A DNA stretch of 64,000 bases from CAVQEK01 sp964596645 (GTDB lineage: Bacteria; Bacteroidota; Bacteroidia; Cytophagales; Cyclobacteriaceae). The position numbers and the translations under genes were made by a program. Positions 36,683 to 45,291 of this stretch are shown in pieces (positions within the stretch are counted from its first letter, which is position 1; each line of letters opens with the position of its first letter). Under the pieces are notes generated by a model. That model made no database searches. It saw only the letters and a list, made by a program, of their open reading frames with translations, and was not told the origin of the DNA. The DNA is taken from the NCBI GenBank assembly GCA_964596645.1, contig CAZQVB010000005.1, positions 104,866-168,865 on the forward strand, written 5' to 3'.

Positions 36683-38158
36683 CTATACCCACCAGCCTGT
36701 TTTAGGGCCGATATGTATCTGAATTGTTTTCATTTCAGTAAACTCATCGATGGCGGCCGTGCCCATTTCACGACCAAGGCCGCTTTCTTTGTAGCCGCCA
36801 AAGGGCAGTTCGGCATAGCCGTTCATGAACGTGTTGATCCAGATGGTACCGGCTTTCACCCGTCGCGATATCATCATGGCGCGGTCTATGTCCTTTGTCC
36901 ACACGCTGGCAGACAATCCGTAGAGGGTATCATTGGCAATGGATATGGCTTCTTCTACTGTTCTGAACCGAATGACGGACAGTACTGGTCCAAAGATTTC
37001 TTCGCGAGCAATGCTCATTTCGGGCTTCACCTCATCGTAGATGGTGGGAAGTATATAATTACCTTCCTTCACCGCTTCGCCGCCCAGCACCAGTTTGGCA
37101 CCTTGCTGCTTTGCCGCATCCATGTACCTAAGTATTTTCTCCTTCTGACCATCATTGATGATGGCACCTACTTTCACTTCAGGATCAAGCGGATCACCTG
37201 TCTTCACTTTTTTTGATTTCTCAATCACCATTTTCAGCAGGTCGTCGGCAATATCGTGATGCACCAATATGCGGCTTCCACTGTTGCAGCACTCACCCAT
37301 ATTGAAATACACCCCAAACACCACGGAATCAACTACTTCTTCGAGGTTGACATCAGGGAAGATGATTTGTGGGTTTTTACCGCCCAGTTCCAATTCCACT
37401 TTTTTGAGCATGCTGCCACCGGTAGCCGCTATTTGCTTACCCACACTGGTAGAGCCGGTAAATGATACCATGTCTACCATGGGGTGGCTGGTCATAGTGG
37501 TGCCCACGGGGCTGCCGTAACCAGACAATATATTGACTACCCCGGCAGGCACGCCTGCTTCGGTAAGGAGCCCCCCCAGCCGCAGCGTAGTGCCGGGAGT
37601 GAATTCACTTGGCTTCACTACCGCCGTGCAACCCACGGCCAGTGCCATTGGCAATTTTTGGCTTATAATGAGAAGAGGAAAATTCCACGGCGTGATCATA
37701 CTCACCACACCTATCGGTTCTTTAATGACCATGGCCAGCATATCGGCCCCCAGGCTGTTGTAGCTTTCGCCTTTGGTATGGCGTGCCAGCGTAGCAGCAT
37801 AATCCCAATTATTGGCAGCCCATTCCATTTCGTCCAGTGCCTGGCTTATAGGTTTGCCACTTTCCAGGGTTTCAATGAGGGCTAAATCGTGGGCATTGGC
37901 CCGGATCAATTCTGCAATTTTGAGAATAATCTTCGAGCGATCGGCCCCTGCCATCGCTGGCCACGGACCTTCTGCAAAGGCCTTCGCGGCTGCTTCTATG
38001 GCCTTTTCTGTATCCTTTTCGTCGGCAAGGGCATACTCGCCCACTACTGCATGGTGGGCCGGGCTGTAGCGCTTGAAGGTTTTTCCGGAAGCCGCGTTGA
38101 CGTAGCGCCCATTGATGAATAGCTGGTACTGATATGGTTTTTCGGGTATTTTATACAT
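36683..38158 (-). CDS. Aldehyde dehydrogenase family protein, block B
   Basis: The 491-residue enzyme has the family order: PWNFPLLI, VSFTGSTSVGKQIA (cofactor), VELELGGKNPQIIFPD, GECCNSGSRI (catalytic Cys) and FGGYKESGLGREMG near the end. It is closest in pattern to the betaine/hydroxy-aldehyde dehydrogenase group, not the one at 17976-19412, so the two are not recent duplicates. No signal peptide is present, so it is cytoplasmic. It follows the sugar permease by 25 bases in the LacI-controlled series, suggesting that the imported compound or an early breakdown product is an aldehyde that becomes a carboxylate. The downstream CoA-transferase could then activate that acid; this link is inference. 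Confidence 0.88.
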   Translation of the reverse strand: MYKIPEKPYQYQLFINGRYVNAASGKTFKRYSPAHHAVVGEYALADEKDTEKAIEAAAKAFAEGPWPAMAGADRSKIILKIAELIRANAHDLALIETLESGKPISQALDEMEWAANNWDYAATLARHTKGESYNSLGADMLAMVIKEPIGVVSMITPWNFPLLIISQKLPMALAVGCTAVVKPSEFTPGTTLRLGGLLTEAGVPAGVVNILSGYGSPVGTTMTSHPMVDMVSFTGSTSVGKQIAATGGSMLKKVELELGGKNPQIIFPDVNLEEVVDSVVFGVYFNMGECCNSGSRILVHHDIADDLLKMVIEKSKKVKTGDPLDPEVKVGAIINDGQKEKILRYMDAAKQQGAKLVLGGEAVKEGNYILPTIYDEVKPEMSIAREEIFGPVLSVIRFRTVEEAISIANDTLYGLSASVWTKDIDRAMMISRRVKAGTIWINTFMNGYAELPFGGYKESGLGREMGTAAIDEFTEMKTIQIHIGPKTGWWV

Positions 38159-38183
38159 TAAAAATCATCGTTTAGGTTTTGAG

Positions 38184-39086
38184 TTAATTCACGTTGCCGA
38201 GTATGATGCCGCCAATGGTCGCTATGACTACCCCCAGCAGGGTGAGCCTGGCGGCCCTGGTTTTTGGGTGAGGTTCTTTAAGGATGTATACACCCACAAG
38301 CGCATTGACGACTACGCACAGTTGGGCAATGGTGAACCCCCTGCCGGTGCCCATAATCTCCATCATGGCCAATGCGCCATAGTTTCCGATACCCCAAATA
38401 ATTCCGGTGCTCATCACCCGGAAATAATGCGCGGGCTTGTCGAGTCTGGCCGAAGAACGGGTAATGAGCATGAGCATGGAGCTGCCGAAAAACATCCCTA
38501 CCGACATGGGTAGGGTACCAATCCACATATTAAATTCCGTATTGTTTTCAGTACCCAATTGTATGGGAATAAAGTAAGTGGCAAACCCCACTCCTGCCCC
38601 CATAGCGCCCAGCAGACCACCCAGGTCCAACCCTTTTTTATCGCCTTGGCCACTGCCGGCAAAAATGATGGTGAGAATGCCGGCGATGATGATGACAAAG
38701 CCTAAAGAGGCCATTATAATCATGTTCATGTCGGCGTCGAGAAATTCACCAAAGAAGAGCACACCCCAAATGACCGAGACCACAATATTCATGGGTGCCC
38801 AAATGCCGAAGGCCTTAGCCATGCCCAAGCGATTGGCGCCGACGAATGCGCTCCACCCACTGACAGACCAGATAAGCCCTCCCAGAAAAGGGAAAAGAAA
38901 GGTGGTGGTATTGAGCCCTCCAAAACCGACCAATGCGCTTGCCACAAAGGCCATAAGCATGACGGCCAGGGTCACATAGAAGGTGCGTGTTTGTTGACCT
39001 TTGAGCGGTACATTTTGTGATGGCGCCAGCCAGGTACCCCAGGCGAGCACCGTCACTATAGCAAAAAAAACGCCTGCTGAATTCAT
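38184..39086 (-). CDS. DMT-superfamily sugar permease (RhaT/GRP-like)
   Basis: The 300-residue protein has about ten hydrophobic helices with an opening FFAIVTVLAWGTWLAPSQNVPL, typical of the glucose/rhamnose permease branch of the drug/metabolite transporter superfamily. It should import a monosaccharide or sugar acid across the inner membrane. It is preceded by a 13-base palindrome (39088-39100) only one base from its start codon, a probable site for the adjacent LacI regulator. It begins the catabolic part of block B, 25 bases before an aldehyde dehydrogenase gene. It resembles the permease at 20561-21589 in general type but is shorter. Confidence 0.85.
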   Translation of the reverse strand: MNSAGVFFAIVTVLAWGTWLAPSQNVPLKGQQTRTFYVTLAVMLMAFVASALVGFGGLNTTTFLFPFLGGLIWSVSGWSAFVGANRLGMAKAFGIWAPMNIVVSVIWGVLFFGEFLDADMNMIIMASLGFVIIIAGILTIIFAGSGQGDKKGLDLGGLLGAMGAGVGFATYFIPIQLGTENNTEFNMWIGTLPMSVGMFFGSSMLMLITRSSARLDKPAHYFRVMSTGIIWGIGNYGALAMMEIMGTGRGFTIAQLCVVVNALVGVYILKEPHPKTRAARLTLLGVVIATIGGIILGNVN

Positions 39087-39087
39087 A

Positions 39088-39100
39088 TTACACGTGTTCA
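39088..39100. promoter_or_regulatory. Probable LacI operator 1
   Basis: TTACACGTGTTCA lies one base upstream of the permease start codon. It shares the core TTACACGTGTTNA with sites at 40113-40125 and 40279-40291. The central ACACGTGT is a perfect palindrome with a middle CG, as is usual for LacI-family operators. Confidence 0.65.
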
Positions 39101-39116
39101 GGTTAAATGAAAAAAA

Positions 39117-40109
39117 TTATATCGACGATCGTTCTACGATCTTGGATGTAAATATTTTCTGCTCAGTATGCGCTTCATTTTTCTCAATCATATCAACCAG
39201 CATATTGATGGCAGCATGGGCCATGTCGTCCACCGGCATTTGCACGCTTGTGAGCGGGGGATTCAATAATCTGGAAATATCGATATCGCCAAAACCCGCC
39301 ACAGCCACATCATCAGGTATAGAAAGCCCAAGCTCGTTGAGCGCATCGTACACACCTAAGGCGGTAGAGTCATTTACAGTAAATATCGCGTCGGGCAATT
39401 CATCATTTTTAGCCATGTGCATCAGGGCATTATACCCACTTTGCGGCATCATATCCGTACTCAAAATGTATTTCAATAATCCAGCCTCACCCATGGCATC
39501 TTCATATCCCCTTTGCCTTTCAGCCGATATGCCCAACCCCTGCCTCCCGGCAAAGTGGTATATCTTTTTGTAACCCTTTTCTATCAGCCGCCTGGTCATC
39601 ATATATGCGCCCTGGCGATCGTTGTTGAGGATGGCTCCATGCTGGCCGCGAACAGGCATTCGATCAAAAAACAACAATTTAGTGCCTGTTCTTTTTATCT
39701 GCTCATACGAAACGTCTTCCGGTGTATTCCCTGCTATGTCGATGATGATACCATCTACCCGCATGGAAAGCAGGGTCTGAATGTTGGCAAGCTCTTTATC
39801 ACGATCTTCAAAAGATATCATCGGGATGATGTTGTAACCACGGACATTGGCGTATTCATAAAAGCGCTCAATGGCCATGGAGAAAAACGAGTGCGCAATC
39901 TTGGGCAATATCACACCTATGGTGTAGGTCTGCCCGGCAGAGAGGCTTCTCCCAATAAAATCGGGGATATATCCCAGCTCCTCGGCCTTTTTTTCCACCA
40001 ACCTTTTGGTCACTTCTGCCACATCAGGATGCCCCTTCAGTGCTTTCGTCACAGTCACCCTGGACACACGCAGCGCCGCTGCAATATCTTTTTGACTTAC
40101 CTTTACCAT
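39117..40109 (-). CDS. LacI-family transcriptional regulator
   Basis: The 330-residue protein has an N-terminal helix-turn-helix (residues about 4-50: VSQKDIAAALRVSRVTVTKALKG) with the hinge helix region, and a periplasmic-binding-protein-like sensor domain (YTIGVILPKIAHSFFSMAIERFYEYA; GIIIDIAGNTPEDVS; VAVAGFGDIDISRLLNPPLTSV). It is expected to bind a sugar or sugar acid and repress or activate local genes. Palindromic sites lie directly before its own start and before the permease gene, supporting autoregulation and control of the permease-dehydrogenase-GH29-like series. Whether the whole co-directional block to the SusCD genes responds to it is inferred. Confidence 0.93.
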   Translation of the reverse strand: MVKVSQKDIAAALRVSRVTVTKALKGHPDVAEVTKRLVEKKAEELGYIPDFIGRSLSAGQTYTIGVILPKIAHSFFSMAIERFYEYANVRGYNIIPMISFEDRDKELANIQTLLSMRVDGIIIDIAGNTPEDVSYEQIKRTGTKLLFFDRMPVRGQHGAILNNDRQGAYMMTRRLIEKGYKKIYHFAGRQGLGISAERQRGYEDAMGEAGLLKYILSTDMMPQSGYNALMHMAKNDELPDAIFTVNDSTALGVYDALNELGLSIPDDVAVAGFGDIDISRLLNPPLTSVQMPVDDMAHAAINMLVDMIEKNEAHTEQKIFTSKIVERSSI

Positions 40110-40112
40110 AGC

Positions 40113-40125
40113 TGAACACGTGTAA
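40113..40125. promoter_or_regulatory. Probable LacI operator 2 (autoregulation)
   Basis: TGAACACGTGTAA lies three bases upstream of the LacI start codon. It is the reverse complement form of the core found at 39088-39100. Its place at the translation start suggests that the regulator controls its own gene. Confidence 0.65.
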
Positions 40126-40278
40126 AGGTAATAATGCCAATGAATATTTCATCATACTGTGCAAAAAACAATTTTCAAAAACCCATGCTCCTGGCTCTAT
40201 AGCCATATTTTCTACAATGACCCCCGCCTGATTTCATAGAAGAAAAATTTATGTGATCCCTTTGGTTGCATTTTAACA

Positions 40279-40291
40279 TTACACGTGTTAA
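40279..40291. promoter_or_regulatory. Probable LacI operator 3
   Basis: TTACACGTGTTAA is the third copy of the palindrome. It lies about 170 bases upstream of the LacI gene and about 510 upstream of the plus-strand beta-helix gene. It may form a loop with operator 2 or act on a promoter of the divergent cassette. Confidence 0.55.
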
Positions 40292-40798
40292 ATATGCGCT
40301 TTCACAGCGGGCATTCACCGACTTCTTTAAGCTGCTCTGTCGCAGGTGCCGTGTCTTTCAGAAATAGCCTGCGACGCATTTCCAGCGGTGGTGATTTTTT
40401 CGAAGAATGCGTAGACCATCAACCAACACCGTATACATGTGATGAAAAATTGCAACCGATCAGCCCAACCTCCAGAAGATAATCATGACCCGTGCCTTAT
40501 GGTCTGATTGATTTTTTACGTGAAATCATTGACAAGAACAAACGGGATGTCTTCTCATGTGACAGCGGGCTTTACAAAGCATTGTGCATGACAAGCTGAG
40601 ATGACAGGTGAAAAATAATAATGCAATGAATTACTCAATGATCAGTCATGTGGAGGCTAAATAAAACTGCTGCAAAACTCTGATGATCGAGTGAGATCGA
40701 CAGCAATAAGTGATTACCAGTGAATCTTCAATGTGATAAATGCTTCTAATTGAACAATAAATAAGATCAAATTATCTCACCTATATAAACCCGAAATA

Positions 40799-42118
40799 AT
40801 GAACGGAATACAAAAATCTCTACTCCTTATACTCTCTGCAGCCCTAGTACAATGCAGTATTAAGAGCCAGCCCATTCCCGACCGACAGCACATAGCAGAG
40901 GGTTTGATTATTTATAAAAATATTGACAAAACAGAAGTAAGTGGGCGTGTTTCAGGGCACATATATTTTTCGGGCAACAATGCGGCAGAAGTATTTCAAT
41001 CTTCTATAGATAAGCTTGCGAACGAGGGCGGTGGAAAACTGGAAATTGAACGCGGTACTTATGTCATTGACAAACCTATACTACTCAAGAGCAACATCTC
41101 GGTAGAAGGTAGTGGCAGAGCTACAATATTAAAACTAGGGCCACAAAATGCTAAAGCAGAAGGTATAATTCTCTTGTCAGAAGCACAGGAAAACATCCTC
41201 ATAGCAGACCTTACCCTGACGGGAGAGAAAAGTGACACCACGTCGAGCGGTGTTGTGTTCGACGCTACCGGCTTATCTACCGTGCGCGGTGTTTATGCCC
41301 GTGATTTTTCCGGGTATGGCATATGGCTCCGCAACCATTCTTTTGCCTGTAAGCTGGAAAATAACTTAACCTCTGGTAATGATATAGCCGGCTCATTCAT
41401 ATCACATACCGATAAAGGCAGAGGTGGCAGGTTTGTGCCCAATAAAATAATAGGATGCTACAGCTTTGCAGAAGACGGCGACGGCTTTCTCTTTCTGCGT
41501 GCCATTTGTCAGGATGTTGTTGGCAATGTGGCCTACCTGGCAAAAGGCAATGGTATAGCCATGTACAAATCGACCAGCAACCTGGTATCGGGCAACAGAA
41601 TCTTTATGTGTCAGAAAAATGGCATATTGATCAAAAGCACCTTTGAGATGAATATATCAAGCAATATATGTGGCTGGAATTGGGGCGACAACCTGGTATT
41701 GGATCATTGCGTTTGGGGCACAGTCACTGCCAATGAGTTCATTGATGCGGGAGGCAGGGAAAGAGAAGGTTATGGTATATACATGAAAAGAGGCACTAAG
41801 TCGATGCAAATCTCCGGCAATGCCATATTCAACTGGTGGGACAACAAAGCCCTTACCGGAGGGATCTATGAAGGTGAAGATTGTTTAGAAAATCAGATCA
41901 CAGATAATATAGTCAATTATTACAAGGAGTTTGACGTAAAGTCGTTGGGTAAGAACTCAATAGCAGCATATAACCTGGGATTACCCCATCCATACGGCAG
42001 CCCGGGTGAAGGGCCAGACGTGCCTAATGTACTTCCGGAAGATATTAAACTCAATCTTCACATCAATGAATCACGAACATTGGCAGAAGAATATCTGAAA
42101 TCGATTAATAAGCAGTAG
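40799..42118 (+). CDS. Right-handed parallel beta-helix lipoprotein, cassette copy 2
   Basis: The 439-residue protein has lipobox LVQC near residue 20 and a pectate-lyase-like beta-helix built of short repeated strands (NISVEGSGRATILKLG, NILIADLTLTG, GRGGRFVPNKIIGCYS, NISSNICGWNWGDNLVLD). It shares GRGG-FVPN, WGTVT-N and SGNAIFNW with the protein at 11804-13192, so they are homologous though far from identical. Each stands immediately upstream of an S1_7-like sulfatase, here by three bases. Function is unknown; lyase, hydrolase or glycan-binding roles are possible. It is on the plus strand, divergent from the LacI gene, and carries a complete helix and a tail of about 60 non-repeat residues. 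Confidence 0.85.
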   Translation: MNGIQKSLLLILSAALVQCSIKSQPIPDRQHIAEGLIIYKNIDKTEVSGRVSGHIYFSGNNAAEVFQSSIDKLANEGGGKLEIERGTYVIDKPILLKSNISVEGSGRATILKLGPQNAKAEGIILLSEAQENILIADLTLTGEKSDTTSSGVVFDATGLSTVRGVYARDFSGYGIWLRNHSFACKLENNLTSGNDIAGSFISHTDKGRGGRFVPNKIIGCYSFAEDGDGFLFLRAICQDVVGNVAYLAKGNGIAMYKSTSNLVSGNRIFMCQKNGILIKSTFEMNISSNICGWNWGDNLVLDHCVWGTVTANEFIDAGGREREGYGIYMKRGTKSMQISGNAIFNWWDNKALTGGIYEGEDCLENQITDNIVNYYKEFDVKSLGKNSIAAYNLGLPHPYGSPGEGPDVPNVLPEDIKLNLHINESRTLAEEYLKSINKQ

Positions 42119-42121
42119 AAT

Positions 42122-43735
42122 ATGAATTTAATTAAGCGGCGGAACGGACAACTGATTCTTTTCATTCTTATATCATTAGGCTTAGGTATGGAGGGTTGTG
42201 CGCCCAAACAGGATTTTCCTGATACCGCCAATATGAATATACTGTTCATTAATGTAGAGGATTTGGCCAGCACTGCTGTAGGCTCTTATGGCAACTCAAT
42301 GGTGCAAACTCCCCACATAGACAGACTGGCGCACGAAGGTGTTCGATTTACCAGGGCTTATGCACAAGGTTCCATGTGTAATCCGTCACGTTCATCTTTT
42401 TGCACAGGAATGAGGCCTGCATCCACCGGGGTGCTTACCAATCAGGAAGCTCTGAATGAAGTGCTGCCATCCGATGCCACTAGTATAGCAGAGATTTTAC
42501 AACAAAAGAATGCGTGGCTGGGGCATCTTGGCAAACTCTACCATTTCGTTCCACCCGCACAAAAACAGATGAGTGCCTTCGACGAACTGGGCTTTTGCGT
42601 AGAGCCGGAAGGTTACCAGGGCACATTCAGGTTTGAAGAAGATACCAGTTGCGCCAATCGTCGGTTCCACTATTCCAAAGATGAGCGCATAGATAAAGCT
42701 TTGATTGAGCGGCACAAGCAAATGAAGGAGGTGGAAAAAGACATTCCCCATGGTGCTAAAGGGTGGTGGGAGAAAGGCGGCAAGTCATTTTACTTGCTTT
42801 ATTTCGAACTGATAGGTGACTCCGGCGAGCCCGAAGAGTGTATGGAGGATGGACAGAAAGCAAGGGCGGCGGCGGAAATAATCAAAGAAAAAGCTGCTCA
42901 AAATCAACAGTTTTTTCTTTCCGTTGGCTTTGACAAACCACATACCCCTACCATAGCGCCAAAGAAATACGTCGATCTATATCCTCCGGAAGAAATGCAA
43001 TTGACAGATGTGACATCAGAAAAGGATGTGAACATACCATCGGTGGCTAAACGCTTTGGAGAAAAACCCGATATTTTTATGCCGGTCAATCAGCGTGAGT
43101 TTCCTCAACTGGCTCAAACAGAAAAACGTGAAAAAGAGATGCTGTCGGCCTACTACGCAAGTGCGACGTACATAGATGCACAAATAGGCATTCTTCTCAA
43201 CACACTGGAAGAAGCAGGCATTGCAGAAAATACCATAGTTATCTTTTTTTCAGATCACGGATTTCATTTGGGTGAGCATGGCTTGTGGAGCAAATATTCG
43301 TTGTTTGAGGAGGTTATCCGCGTCCCTTTGATCGTAAAAATACCGGGAATGCCTACACGGGGATTGGAAAGCGACGGATTGGTAGAATTGGTTGATCTCC
43401 TGCCAACACTATGCGATTTGTGGGGAATCCCTTTACACAAAACTTTTGAGGGCATCAGTATGAAAGCCTTGTTGCAGAACCCAAGGCGGGAGTGGAAAAA
43501 AGCAGCTTTTAGCCATTCCGGTTTGTTTAAATACGATGCGAAATCAGTGGTTGGCGAAAGATATAAGTACAATTCCTGGCAAAAAGACACCGTGTTAGTC
43601 GAGGAGCTGTACGACCTGCAAAACGACCCCTACGAACAGCACAATTTGGCGCCAGAGGCCGGAGCAAAACCGATACTGGAAGATATGAGGCAGACAAAAG
43701 AAGAAGGATGGCAGGCTTCTCTGCCGGTGTTGTAA
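42122..43735 (+). CDS. Iduronate-2-sulfatase-like sulfatase (S1_7-like), lipoprotein, CNPSR
   Basis: The protein (537 residues) has a lipoprotein-type signal (GMEGC, C26), then NILFINVEDLAS, CNPSRSSFCTG with C86 as formylglycine precursor, GHLGKLYHF, and FFSDHGFHLGEHGLWSKYS. Asn at the second place of the CxPSR motif is allowed. The C-terminal LYDLQNDPYEQHNL is family typical. It is the second member of the plus-strand cassette and is of the same group as the sulfatase at 10165-11811, but the two are not near-identical, so the duplication is old. It probably removes a sulfate from the glycan product of the partner beta-helix protein; this is inference. It converges with the minus-strand sulfatase at 43811. 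Confidence 0.92.
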   Translation: MNLIKRRNGQLILFILISLGLGMEGCAPKQDFPDTANMNILFINVEDLASTAVGSYGNSMVQTPHIDRLAHEGVRFTRAYAQGSMCNPSRSSFCTGMRPASTGVLTNQEALNEVLPSDATSIAEILQQKNAWLGHLGKLYHFVPPAQKQMSAFDELGFCVEPEGYQGTFRFEEDTSCANRRFHYSKDERIDKALIERHKQMKEVEKDIPHGAKGWWEKGGKSFYLLYFELIGDSGEPEECMEDGQKARAAAEIIKEKAAQNQQFFLSVGFDKPHTPTIAPKKYVDLYPPEEMQLTDVTSEKDVNIPSVAKRFGEKPDIFMPVNQREFPQLAQTEKREKEMLSAYYASATYIDAQIGILLNTLEEAGIAENTIVIFFSDHGFHLGEHGLWSKYSLFEEVIRVPLIVKIPGMPTRGLESDGLVELVDLLPTLCDLWGIPLHKTFEGISMKALLQNPRREWKKAAFSHSGLFKYDAKSVVGERYKYNSWQKDTVLVEELYDLQNDPYEQHNLAPEAGAKPILEDMRQTKEEGWQASLPVL

Positions 43736-43810
43736 GTTCCGAGTCTTTCGTTTATCAGGTCGGGATACGCACTAAACTCTTTCGCTGTCTGTAATTTCGA
43801 TCTACTGGCT

Positions 43811-45271
43811 TCAAAACGGTGTTTCTACTTCTGCGCCATCTGCTTCGAAAAGTGGCACCACAGCAAATTCTGTTCGCGCTTCCTCAAATAGTTTTTCCAT
43901 TTCCGCCACTATCTCCGGATGCATGTCTGCCACGTTGTGTACCTCGGCAGTATCCGTAGCGAGATTGTAAAGCGCGAACTCTACAGGTTTGTCCTGATCA
44001 CGCACATTCAGCCGTATGGCCTTCCAGTTGCCTTTCAATATGGCTTGCCTTCCCCCCAGCTCATAAAACTCCCAGTACAGGTAGTCATGCTTTTCTTGTT
44101 CCTCCGGATGCCCGGCAAGGGTTGGCATAATGGAAATACCGTCGGTGTCGTCGGGCTGCTCTATCCCTGTTATATCCGTAAATGTGGGCAACACGTCCCA
44201 AAAAGCTCCCAAATGAGTTGAGGTGCCAGGCTGTACCACCGCTGGCCAGTGCACGATAAACGGCGTGCGCACGCCCCCGTCGTACAGGTCGCGCTTCATG
44301 CCTCGGTATGGACCGTTGGAATTGAAGTACTCCATCACGTGGCCGCCTTCTTCATGCGGACCGTTGTCTGAACAAAAAATCACCATGGTGTTGTCGCCCA
44401 TGCCAGTGTCTTCCAGCTTGGACAGAATCATGCCCACTGAGTTATCGATGTTGCGCATCATACTGGCAAAGCCTTTTTCCGTATCGGGCCAGTCCTTGTC
44501 CGCAAACTCCCCAAAAGATGGTACCTCCATACCATTCTCACCACCCTCATTATTGGCGTGGGGCACGTTATACGCCAGATAGAGGAAGAATTTATTGTCT
44601 TGGTTTTGATCAATAAAATCCAGGGCCTTTTGGTCGAAAAGGTCGTGTACGTATTCGTTTTTTTCTTTGGCTACGCCGGTGCCTTCCGGCCTGTCGGCCC
44701 ATGGGTTCGAGCCATCTTCATTGCGGCGCAGCTTGTTGTTGAGCGGTATTTTCTCACCGTTTTCATACAAGAACTCCGGATAGAAATTATGCGCATGCCA
44801 CATATTGATGTAGCCATAAAAATAATCGAAGCCTTTGCGCTGCGGATCGTCAGGGGGTGGCGGATGGCCTATGCCCCACTTGCCGATGGCTGCAGTGCGG
44901 TAGCCGGCCTGCTTCATCACCTTGGCGATGGTGAGCTCATCGTCGCCTATCAACTGCGCCGGACTGTTGCCGCGCACCGATGTGTGGCCTGTATGCTTGC
45001 CTGTGAGCAGTGAAGCGCGTGAGGGTGCACACACGGTAGCACCCGTATAAAAATTGGTAAAAACCATGCCCTCTGAGGCCATATTGTCGATGTGTGGCGT
45101 CTTGAAAGCCTGCTGCCCGAATAAGCTCAGATCACCATAGCCCATATCATCCACCATGATGAATATGACATTGGGAGATCTGTCGTCTGCGCTTTGCTGT
45201 TGTGGCTTGTCCGCACATGACAGGGTGCTCAAAAGAACAATTGCTGTTACAACTTTGATCAAGTCTTTCAT
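43811..45271 (-). CDS. Arylsulfatase-A-like sulfatase, lipoprotein, CAPSR
   Basis: The 486-residue protein has a lipoprotein signal (STLSC, C19), VIFIMVDDMGYGDLS, CAPSRASLLTGKHTGH with C81 as formylglycine precursor, GKWGIGHP and FCSDNGPHEEGG. This is the arylsulfatase A type common in marine Bacteroidota loci, often S1_16 or S1_20-like; I do not assign the subfamily. It follows the GHL6-like gene by 20 bases in block D. The 75-base spacer to the convergent plus-strand sulfatase holds no clear hairpin. Sulfate ester hydrolysis is certain at family level; sugar and position are unknown. Confidence 0.92.
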   Translation of the reverse strand: MKDLIKVVTAIVLLSTLSCADKPQQQSADDRSPNVIFIMVDDMGYGDLSLFGQQAFKTPHIDNMASEGMVFTNFYTGATVCAPSRASLLTGKHTGHTSVRGNSPAQLIGDDELTIAKVMKQAGYRTAAIGKWGIGHPPPPDDPQRKGFDYFYGYINMWHAHNFYPEFLYENGEKIPLNNKLRRNEDGSNPWADRPEGTGVAKEKNEYVHDLFDQKALDFIDQNQDNKFFLYLAYNVPHANNEGGENGMEVPSFGEFADKDWPDTEKGFASMMRNIDNSVGMILSKLEDTGMGDNTMVIFCSDNGPHEEGGHVMEYFNSNGPYRGMKRDLYDGGVRTPFIVHWPAVVQPGTSTHLGAFWDVLPTFTDITGIEQPDDTDGISIMPTLAGHPEEQEKHDYLYWEFYELGGRQAILKGNWKAIRLNVRDQDKPVEFALYNLATDTAEVHNVADMHPEIVAEMEKLFEEARTEFAVVPLFEADGAEVETPF

Positions 45272-45291
45272 TCTATGGGGTTTAAAAAATG

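Larger units (their letters stand above)
40110..40798. other. Divergent intergenic region between lacI and the plus-strand beta-helix gene
   Basis: This 689-base stretch separates the minus-strand LacI gene from the plus-strand cassette. It contains two operator-like palindromes (40113-40125, 40279-40291). I see no convincing gene: short open frames here lack a start context, composition bias or family match. No clear TAnnTTTG promoter element was found for either direction. The remaining sequence holds nothing I recognise. Confidence 0.6.

Noticed and set aside
40285..40482. Open frame of 65 codons in the lacI divergent region
   Set aside because: No family likeness, and its start lies inside an operator-like palindrome. 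Treated as non-coding.
43736..43810. Possible bidirectional terminator between convergent sulfatase genes
   Set aside because: No inverted repeat of useful length is visible in this 75-base spacer.
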